NCBI GenBank assembly: GCA_026713745.1
Contig: JAPONU010000554.1
Span: 1 to 10,948, forward strand
Length of the DNA: 10,948 nucleotides
Reading direction: 5' to 3'
Source: a bacterium
GTDB taxonomy: Bacteria > Actinomycetota > Acidimicrobiia > Acidimicrobiales > CATQHL01
Translations under genes and position numbers: made by a program
The notes under the pieces: model-generated
What the model saw: the letters and a program-made list of their open reading frames with translations, nothing else
Database searches by the model: none
Told to the model about the DNA's origin: nothing
Shown: piece after piece, positions 5,682 to 10,948 of the stretch
Layout: each line of letters starts with the position of its first letter
Position numbering within the stretch: the first letter of the stretch is position 1

Positions 5682-6863
5682 ATGGCCGTCGCCTACTTCG
5701 ACCACGCAGCCTCCACGCCGATGCATCCCGAGGTCGTCGAGGCGATGCGGGAGTTCTTCGACGGCTGCTACGCCAACCCCACCGGGGCGCACCGCATGGC
5801 CCGCGACGCCCGGCGAGCCACCGACGACGCCCGTGACGTCCTGGCTGAGGCGCTGGGCGCCCGGCCCGGCGAGATCGTCTTCTGCGGCAGCGGCACCGAG
5901 GGCGACAATCTGGCGGTGTTCGGTGCCGCCGCCGGCGAGGCCGGCCCCGGCGGTTCCGGCGGCACGGTCGTCTGCAGCGCCACCGAGCATCCGGCGGTGC
6001 TGCGGCCGGTGGAGCAGTTGGGCGGGCGCGTCGTGGGCGTGGACCGAGGTGGGATGCTGGATCTCGACGCTCTCGCGGCGGCCCTCGACGGCGACGTGCG
6101 GTTGGTGTCGGTCATGCTGGCGAACAACGAGACCGGCGTGGTGTGGTCACTGGCCGAAGTGGCCGAGGTGATGGCACGCCACGCGCCCGGTGCCTTGCTA
6201 CACACCGATGCCGTGCAGGCGTTCCCCTGGTTGGACGTTGCCGCACTGGCGACGCCGGCGGACCTCATCTCGGTGAGCGCCCACAAGTTCGGCGGCCCCA
6301 AGGGGGTGGGCGCCCTGGTGGTGCGTGACGGCGTCCGGTTGCAGGCCCAGATCGTGGGTGGCGGTCAGGAGGCCGAGCGGCGCAGCGGCACCCCGAACGT
6401 GGCCGGCATCGTGGGGATGGGCACCGCAGCGGCGGTCACCCTGGCTCGGCGCGGCGAGGTCGTTCAGCGTGCCGGGCGGCTGCGGGACCGTCTCGCCGAC
6501 GGTCTGCGGGCCGCCATCGGCGGGGTGATCGAGACCGGGGTGCATCCGCCCGCAGGGGCGGGCGCACCGGTGGACCGGTCGGCGAAGGTGGCGGGTTCTT
6601 GCCACCTGTGCTTCGAGGGCATCGAGAGCGAGGCTCTCCTGTTTCTGGCCGAGCGGGGCGGGGTCTACGCCTCGGCGGCGTCGGCCTGCGCCAGCGGCGC
6701 CGAGGACCCATCGCACGTGCTGGCCGCCATGGGCTACCCGCGCTCGCTGGCCCGGGGTTCGCTGCGCCTGTCGCTGGGCGCCGCCAGCAGCGAGGCCGAC
6801 GTCGAGACGGCGCTGGCCGTACTGCCCCCGGCGGTCGCCCAGCTGCGTCGGGCAGCGGCGTAG
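5682..6863 (+). CDS. cysteine desulfurase (IscS/NifS-like, class V aminotransferase fold)
   Basis: This PLP enzyme removes sulfur from L-cysteine as an enzyme-bound persulfide, giving alanine. The 393 residues contain YFDHAASTP (5-13), NPTGAHRMARDAR (32-44), the cofactor-loop CGSGTEGDN (68-76, where the family has SGATEANN), TEH with His103 stacking on PLP, NNETG, HTDAVQAF, and SAHKFGGPKG with Lys202 as the Schiff-base lysine. The catalytic Cys336 lies in ASACASGAEDPSHVL, matching the mobile Cys loop of the IscS type. RLSLG near the end closes the fold. The next gene on the same strand, after 28 bp, is mnmA, so the desulfurase probably feeds sulfur straight to MnmA, as YrvO does in Bacillus subtilis. 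A wider role in Fe-S assembly cannot be excluded, but no scaffold gene is adjacent. The start is backed by TAACCT placed for a leaderless mRNA. Confidence 0.93.
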   Translation: MAVAYFDHAASTPMHPEVVEAMREFFDGCYANPTGAHRMARDARRATDDARDVLAEALGARPGEIVFCGSGTEGDNLAVFGAAAGEAGPGGSGGTVVCSATEHPAVLRPVEQLGGRVVGVDRGGMLDLDALAAALDGDVRLVSVMLANNETGVVWSLAEVAEVMARHAPGALLHTDAVQAFPWLDVAALATPADLISVSAHKFGGPKGVGALVVRDGVRLQAQIVGGGQEAERRSGTPNVAGIVGMGTAAAVTLARRGEVVQRAGRLRDRLADGLRAAIGGVIETGVHPPAGAGAPVDRSAKVAGSCHLCFEGIESEALLFLAERGGVYASAASACASGAEDPSHVLAAMGYPRSLARGSLRLSLGAASSEADVETALAVLPPAVAQLRRAAA

Positions 6864-6891
6864 ACCAGGGCTCGAGAGCGGGAATCGGCCG

Positions 6892-7914
6892 ATGCAGGTT
6901 CTGGTGGCGATGTCCGGCGGCGTGGACTCCTCGGTGGCGGCGGCACTGCTGGCCCAGGACGGCCACGAGGTGGTCGGCGTCACGATGAAGCTGTGGGGCG
7001 GACCGTCGGACACCGGCTGCTGCTCGGTGGCCGACGTGATCGACGCACGGCGGGTGGCCGACGCCTTGGGCATCGACCATCACGTCTTCAATTTCGGCGA
7101 GGACTTCTCGGCCAAGGTGGTGGACCCGTACGTGGCCGACCACGCCGCCGGCCGCACCCCCAACCCGTGCGTGGAGTGCAACCGCCACATCAAGTTCGAC
7201 AGGCTGCTGCGGCGGGCCGATGCGCTGGGGTTCGACGCAGTCGCCACCGGCCATCACGCCCGGGTGGTGCGCCGCCCCGACGGCACCCGCCGGCTGGGGA
7301 GGGGCGCGGATTCCGCCAAGGACCAGTCCTACGTTCTCTACATGCTGGGCCAGGAGGCCCTCGCCCGAGTGCTGCTGCCGGTCGGCGGCCTGACCAAGGA
7401 CCGGGTGCGGGCGCTGGCCGGCGACCTGGGCCTGCGCACCGCCGCCAAGCCCGACAGCACCGACGTCTGCTTCATCCAGCGCGGCGAGCGGGCCTCGTTC
7501 CTTTCCGAGCGCATGGAGGCGACTCCCGCCCGTGTCGTCGATGCCTCGGGTCGGCAGATCGGGGAGATCCCGTCGGTGCAGATGGTGACCCTCGGCCAGC
7601 GCAAGGGTCTCGGCTTGGGCGGGCAGGAACACCCGGTGTACGCGGTCGAGGTCGACGTGGCCGGCGGCGTGGTGACCGTTGGCGACAGGGCGGGCCTTCT
7701 GACCGACGAGCAGGCCGTGATCGAGCTGATCTGGGCGGCCGGGCCGGCGCAGGGGCCGGTGCTGGTGCAGACCAGCGCCCACGGCGCACCGCGTCCGGCA
7801 ACCCTCGACGGCAACCTCGTGCGCTGGCGGACGCCCCAGCAGCGGGTGGCCCCCGGCCAGAGCGTGGTGTTCTACGACGGCGACGAGGTGCTCGGAGGCG
7901 CCATAGCCGCCTGA
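6892..7914 (+). CDS. mnmA: tRNA-specific 2-thiouridylase MnmA
   Basis: MnmA activates U34 of the Lys, Glu and Gln tRNAs with ATP and replaces O2 with sulfur in the cytoplasm. The 340 residues start with the PP-loop nucleotide site SGGVDSS (8-14). The first catalytic cysteine region follows, TPNPCVECNRHIKFD, with Cys93 and Cys96 (Cys96 aligns with E. coli Cys102). Next come ATGHHAR, KDQSYVLYML for tRNA handling, and the second catalytic cysteine Cys193 in STDVCFIQ. Then come GQRKGLGLGG and the C-terminal beta-barrel ending with YDGDEVLGGAIA. All catalytic residues are present; E. coli MnmA is somewhat longer at 368 residues. It lies 28 bp behind the cysteine desulfurase and is very likely cotranscribed. 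No strong ribosome binding site precedes the ATG, but the SGGVDSS spacing fixes the start within a few codons. Confidence 0.96.
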   Translation: MQVLVAMSGGVDSSVAAALLAQDGHEVVGVTMKLWGGPSDTGCCSVADVIDARRVADALGIDHHVFNFGEDFSAKVVDPYVADHAAGRTPNPCVECNRHIKFDRLLRRADALGFDAVATGHHARVVRRPDGTRRLGRGADSAKDQSYVLYMLGQEALARVLLPVGGLTKDRVRALAGDLGLRTAAKPDSTDVCFIQRGERASFLSERMEATPARVVDASGRQIGEIPSVQMVTLGQRKGLGLGGQEHPVYAVEVDVAGGVVTVGDRAGLLTDEQAVIELIWAAGPAQGPVLVQTSAHGAPRPATLDGNLVRWRTPQQRVAPGQSVVFYDGDEVLGGAIAA

Positions 7915-7923
7915 GTCGCCTCT

Positions 7924-7941
7924 CCCGGCCTCACTGCCGGG
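7924..7941. terminator. stem-loop downstream of mnmA, candidate terminator
   Basis: CCCGGC (7924-7929), loop CTCACT and GCCGGG (7936-7941) form a perfect 6-bp GC stem beginning 10 bases after the mnmA stop. No T-run follows. Just beyond it are a perfect 10-bp palindrome CGACCGGTCG (7946-7955) and another 6-bp stem, so the site is hairpin-rich. Confidence 0.5.
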
Positions 7942-7985
7942 CTACCGACCGGTCGCGAGGTCGCGTTCCCGGCTCGGTCCAGTCC

Positions 7986-8005
7986 GGCACGCTGCCGGCC
8001 GTGCC
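7986..8005. terminator. second stem-loop between convergent genes
   Basis: GGCACG (7986-7991), an 8-base loop CTGCCGGC and CGTGCC (8000-8005) form a 6-bp stem, 26 bases past the stop of the minus-strand membrane protein gene. It could end that transcript. The rest of the gene-free stretch 7915-8030 shows no RNA gene or ORF that I can support. Confidence 0.4.
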
Positions 8006-8030
8006 CGGCGGCGCCTGCGACCGGCCAACC

Positions 8031-8969
8031 TCACACGGACGCCGTGGGGATGCGGCGCTTGCGTGCCTCGGCCATCACGGCGGTCGGGCGGGTGGGTGCC
8101 ACCAGCAGGGCGGCGACCTTCTCGGGGGTGCCGCCGGAGCGGGCCGGCGTGAGGGCCACCGGCTCGGTGAGACGCAGCTCGAACAGCAGCCCGCCGGCGC
8201 CTGCGGTGAAGTCGCGGGCGTCGCTTCCGGCCGGTGCCGGGCCGAGACCGGCGATCACCGGGCGGCGGAACAGGGTGGGCTCGGCCAGCGCCAGCCGGTC
8301 GTGCAGTACCAGCCCCGCCGGGACGTACACCAGCCAGCGCTGGGCCAGGCTGTGCAGGGCGCGCATGCCGGCGACGGCGACCAGCCCGCCGGCCACGGTC
8401 ACGAGTGGACCGAGCACCCAATGGCCCGCCGCCCACAGCAGCGGGCCCGACGTCAATCCCCCGAGTGTCAGCACCCAGGTGGGCGCCAGCACGCCGACCA
8501 GCACGACCGCCGGGGCCCGAAGCGCCAGCCGACGCTCGTGGCCGTAGCTGGTGGCATCGATGAACCGGTCACCCACCAGTGGCGAGAAGGCACCGACCGC
8601 GATCACAGCTCCACAGGCGAGGCCCAGCGCAGCGGCCGCTCCCGCCCCGGTGACCGCCGCCGCCCAGCAGGCCGCGGCGAGCACCCCCGGCGCCAGGATC
8701 CGCAGCGCCGTCAGCGAGGCGGTGTGCGGCACCAGCAGGGCGGTGAGGCCCACCGCCCACAACGCCCAGGCGCCTGCACCGCCCACCGTGGCGAAGGTCC
8801 CCGAGGTGCCGTCCAGCGCCTCGCCCAACAGCCACCCGACGCTCCATGGCAGCGACACCCAGAGCGCCCGCAGCCCACCCAACCAGAGCCGCCCGGTTCT
8901 CGTCCCGACCTCGGCAGCGCCGGACTGGCGGGTGGGCATGCCCACAGGGCGCTCGGAGCTCTCGGTCAC
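8031..8969 (-). CDS. multi-pass membrane protein of unknown function
   Basis: I do not recognise a named family. The 312 residues start with about 30 polar residues, then hydrophobic segments at roughly 63-81 (GGAGAWALWAVGLTALLV), 89-106, 108-128, 152-171 and 176-203, with an amphipathic stretch near 33-50 (ALWVSLPWSVGWLLGE). The last 110 residues are soluble and probably fold into strands (RWLVYVPAGLVLHDRLA, LLFELRLTEPVALTPAR, KVAALLVAPTRP), ending in a basic tail. This is a membrane anchor with a C-terminal domain, not a transporter shape that I know. The GTG start lies 12 bp after the stop of the peptide-transporter ATPase on the same strand, so it may be the last gene of that operon. CAGGCT at -12 to -7 may also give it its own leaderless transcript. 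Confidence 0.75.
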   Translation of the reverse strand: MTESSERPVGMPTRQSGAAEVGTRTGRLWLGGLRALWVSLPWSVGWLLGEALDGTSGTFATVGGAGAWALWAVGLTALLVPHTASLTALRILAPGVLAAACWAAAVTGAGAAAALGLACGAVIAVGAFSPLVGDRFIDATSYGHERRLALRAPAVVLVGVLAPTWVLTLGGLTSGPLLWAAGHWVLGPLVTVAGGLVAVAGMRALHSLAQRWLVYVPAGLVLHDRLALAEPTLFRRPVIAGLGPAPAGSDARDFTAGAGGLLFELRLTEPVALTPARSGGTPEKVAALLVAPTRPTAVMAEARKRRIPTASV

Positions 8970-8975
8970 CCCACC

Positions 8976-8981
8976 AGCCTG
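8976..8981 (-). promoter_or_regulatory. weak -10-like element before the membrane protein gene
   Basis: CAGGCT occupies -12 to -7 of the GTG at 8969, the same hexamer at the same offset as before the methyltransferase gene. It fits almost the whole 12-bp gap after the upstream stop. Evidence is positional only. Confidence 0.22.
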
Positions 8982-10019
8982 CTACGGCTGCGCCCGAAGC
9001 GGCAGATCGGCGGCGAAATGGCAGGCCACAGGGTGGTCGACGCCGTGCCGAGTCAACTCGGGCTCGTCGGTGGCGCAGCGTTCGGCGGCGTGCGGGCAGC
9101 GGGTGCGGAAGGTGCATCCCGACGGTGGGTCCAGCGGGCTGGGGATCTCACCGACCAACTGCACCCGGCCTCGCTCGTGCCGTTGCGCCGGGTCGGGGAC
9201 CGGTACCGCCGACAGCAGCGCCGCTGTGTACGGGTGGCGGGGGTTGCCGTAGATCTGCGAGCGGCTGCCGATCTCCACGATCCGCCCGAGGTGCATCACC
9301 GCCACCCGTTCGCACACGTGACGCACCACGGCCAGGTCGTGGGAGATGAACAGGATCGTCAGCTGTAGGTCGCGCCGCAGATCGGCCAGCAGGTTCAGGA
9401 TCTGCGCCTGAACCGACACGTCGAGCGCCGAGACAGGCTCGTCGCAGATGAGCAGCGACGGCCCGGGCGCCAGGGCGCGGGCGATGGCCACCCGCTGGCG
9501 TTGCCCACCGGACAACTCGTGGGGGTAGCGGCGCGCGAACGCCGGGTCGAGTCCCACCCGCTCCAGCAAGCCGGCCACGCGCCGGCCGATGTCGGCCTGC
9601 GGTTCCCAGACCCGGAGTCCCTCGCCCACGATGCTCCGCAGCGTCATGCGCGGGTTCAAGCTGGCGTAGGGATCCTGGAAGACGATGCCCAGGTGGCGCC
9701 GCACGTGCCGCATCTCAGCGGCGGGAAGGGAGGTGAGTTCCCGGCCCCGGAAGCGGACCGACCCTGCCGTCGGCCCCAGGAGGCGCAGGATCAGCCGCGC
9801 GGTCGTCGATTTGCCGCAGCCCGACTCGCCGACCAGCCCCAGCGTGGCGCCCGCCTCCAGGGAGAACGAGACCCCGTCGACGGCCTTGAGGGTGCCGTCG
9901 CGGGAGTCGAAGTGTTTGGCCAGCCCCTCCACGACGAGGAGCGGGGCGGGGGCCGCCGCCCGCGGGTCGGGTCCGGCGCCGGGCGGGCGGGACGGTTCGG
10001 CTGGCGAGGAGCCGGCCAT
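8982..10019 (-). CDS. peptide/nickel-type ABC transporter ATP-binding protein (OppF/DppF-like)
   Basis: This is one of the two ATPases that power an Opp/Dpp importer at the cytoplasmic face of the membrane. In the 345 residues a Pro/Ala-rich lead (1-26) precedes Walker A GESGCGKST (64-72), the Q-loop Gln115 in IVFQDPYASLNPR, the signature LSGGQRQRVAIARAL (169-183), Walker B LLICDEPVSALD (189-200) and the switch His227 in ISHD. The Opp-specific C-terminal region follows, with RHPYTAALLSAVP and four cysteines, C302, C308, C315 and C333, in the pattern GCxFxxRC. The standard-length motif set and the VSALD variant fit the OppF side of the pair. Its ATG follows the stop of the OppD-like gene after 3 bp (TGATCGATG), so translation is probably coupled. 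Oligopeptides, dipeptides or nickel are possible cargoes; the binding protein and permeases lie outside the window. Confidence 0.93.
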   Translation of the reverse strand: MAGSSPAEPSRPPGAGPDPRAAAPAPLLVVEGLAKHFDSRDGTLKAVDGVSFSLEAGATLGLVGESGCGKSTTARLILRLLGPTAGSVRFRGRELTSLPAAEMRHVRRHLGIVFQDPYASLNPRMTLRSIVGEGLRVWEPQADIGRRVAGLLERVGLDPAFARRYPHELSGGQRQRVAIARALAPGPSLLICDEPVSALDVSVQAQILNLLADLRRDLQLTILFISHDLAVVRHVCERVAVMHLGRIVEIGSRSQIYGNPRHPYTAALLSAVPVPDPAQRHERGRVQLVGEIPSPLDPPSGCTFRTRCPHAAERCATDEPELTRHGVDHPVACHFAADLPLRAQP

Positions 10020-10022
10020 CGA

Positions 10023-10948
10023 TCAGTCGCCTCCGAGGTGCTCGGCGTGGTGGCAGGCCACCGTCGCGGCACCGTCGGGCGGCCAGAGCCGCGTCTCGGG
10101 CGACGACTCCCGGCAAAGGTCGGTGGCGAATCCGCAGCGCGGCGCGAACCGGCACCCCGGCGGGGGTGAGATGAGGCTCGGCGGGGTGCCGGCGATGCGT
10201 TCGAGGCGCCCGGGAACGTCGTCGATGCGGGGCATGGATGCCAGCAGCCCTGCCGTGTACGGGTGGCGGGGGCGGGCATACACCTCGGCCACGGGGCCCT
10301 GCTCCACGAGCCTGCCGGCGTACATCACCGCCACCCGGTCGGCGAACCCGGCGACAACGCCGAAATCGTGGGTGATCAGCAGGATCGAGCCGCTGAGGTC
10401 ACCGCTGATCGACGCCAGGGTCTCCATGACCTGCGCCTGCACGGTCACGTCCAGCGCTGTCGTGGGCTCATCGGCGATCAGCACGGCAGGGTCCAGCGCC
10501 ACCGACATGGCGATCATCACACGCTGGCGCATGCCGCCGGACAGCTCGTGGGGGAACGACGCGGCCCGCCGATCCGGCGCCGGGATGCCGACGAGGTCCA
10601 GCAGCTCGGTGGCCCGCCGCCGCGCCGCCGCCCGCCGCACGGGCTCGTGGGCCCGGATGGTCTCGGCGATCTGGTCGCCGACGCGCCGCAGCGGGTGCAG
10701 CCCGGTGAGGGCGTCCTGGAAGATCATGGCGATCTCGGCTCCCCTGATCTCCCGCAGGCGCTCCGGCGTCGCGCCGACGAGGTCCTCGCCCCTGAACAGC
10801 ACCCGCCCGCCGGTGATGCGCCCGGTGCGGCGGGGCAGCAGGCCCAGGATCGACAGCGCCAGCATCGTCTTCCCGCAGCCCGACTCGCCCACGACCGCCA
10901 GCACCTCGTCGCTGTGCAGGTCGAGGCTCACCCCGTCGGCGGCGGTGA
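10023..10948 (-). CDS. peptide/nickel-type ABC transporter ATP-binding protein (OppD/DppD-like), 5' end cut by window
   Basis: This is the partner ATPase of the preceding gene. The frame is open to the window edge, and the first visible residues, TAADGVSLDLHSDEVLAVVG, are internal to the usual fold, so only a short N-terminus is missing. A GTG at 10931 lies in this internal stretch and is not a likely start. The motifs seen are Walker A GESGCGKTM, Q-loop AMIFQDALTGLHP, signature LSGGMRQRVMIAM, Walker B VLIADEPTTALD and the switch ITHD. The Opp C-terminal region follows with RHPYTAGLLASMP and four cysteines in GCRFAPRCGFATDLC and VACHH. LSGGM and TTALD are typical of the OppD/DppD side. The Leu-Thr-Gly stretch after the Q-loop differs a little from the common ALNP. 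The permease and binding-protein genes would be expected to the right of the window. Confidence 0.93.
   Translation of the reverse strand, partial: TAADGVSLDLHSDEVLAVVGESGCGKTMLALSILGLLPRRTGRITGGRVLFRGEDLVGATPERLREIRGAEIAMIFQDALTGLHPLRRVGDQIAETIRAHEPVRRAAARRRATELLDLVGIPAPDRRAASFPHELSGGMRQRVMIAMSVALDPAVLIADEPTTALDVTVQAQVMETLASISGDLSGSILLITHDFGVVAGFADRVAVMYAGRLVEQGPVAEVYARPRHPYTAGLLASMPRIDDVPGRLERIAGTPPSLISPPPGCRFAPRCGFATDLCRESSPETRLWPPDGAATVACHHAEHLGGD

Noticed and set aside
7921..8000. tRNA-like look of the hairpin-rich gap after mnmA
   Set aside because: I tried to fit acceptor, anticodon and T arms; there is no GTTCRA T-loop and no matching acceptor stem.
6993..9368. Open frame of nearly 800 codons on the plus strand across mnmA and the genes to its right
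   Set aside because: It overlaps mnmA in another frame and runs antisense to the membrane protein and ATPase genes. Its composition is low-complexity and no motif is seen.
10929..10931. GTG at 10931 as start of the OppD-like ATPase
   Set aside because: The residues just upstream (TAADG) continue the normal ABC N-terminal strand, so the real start lies beyond the window.
1..10948. Defence island, CRISPR array, prophage or insertion sequence
   Set aside because: No transposase, integrase, Cas, nuclease or toxin-antitoxin signature is seen on either strand, and there is no regularly spaced repeat array.

Overview
The window is very GC-rich and densely packed with genes. Codon use, protein sequences and start-site architecture fit a high-GC actinobacterium (Actinomycetota). 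Three things support this: a MurA with Asp in place of the catalytic-loop Cys, as in mycobacteria; actinobacterial-type MnmA and Opp proteins; and several genes whose only visible start signal is a -10-like hexamer placed exactly for leaderless mRNA. A member of Acidimicrobiia or a relative is my best guess, but that is inference. I see no rRNA, tRNA, CRISPR array, insertion sequence or phage gene. The content is mostly housekeeping and transport.

Layout, left to right. (1) Positions 1-1577, minus: an MFS transporter with an unusual ~130-residue cytoplasmic N-terminus, cut by the left window edge just before its C-terminus. (2) 1637-2995, plus: murA, the first committed step of peptidoglycan synthesis, divergent from the MFS gene. 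The -10 elements of the two directions overlap. (3) 3035-3229, minus: a 64-residue single-pass membrane protein. (4) 3328-4266, plus: a rhomboid-family intramembrane protease with an N-terminal Cys/His zinc-binding module. (5) 4286-5520, minus: a two-gene unit, a class I SAM methyltransferase followed by an SRPBCC (START-like) protein, with a 4-bp ATGA overlap. (6) 5521-5681: a divergent control region with an 18-bp direct repeat and a REP-like palindrome. (7) 5682-7914, plus: a cysteine desulfurase followed by mnmA, which form a sulfur-transfer pair for 2-thiouridine at tRNA position 34. (8) 7915-8030: a gene-free stretch with several inverted repeats, likely terminator material between convergent genes. 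(9) 8031-10948, minus: two Opp/Dpp-type peptide-transporter ATPases (the upstream one cut by the right edge), then an unrecognised multi-pass membrane protein 12 bp downstream.

Functionally the window combines cell-wall synthesis, tRNA thiolation, peptide import, membrane proteolysis and a small-molecule methylation/binding pair of unknown substrate. I did not find an evident new multi-gene system. The most interesting signals are regulatory (exactly spaced leaderless start sites, overlapping divergent -10 elements, a REP-like repeat) plus a few proteins worth following up.
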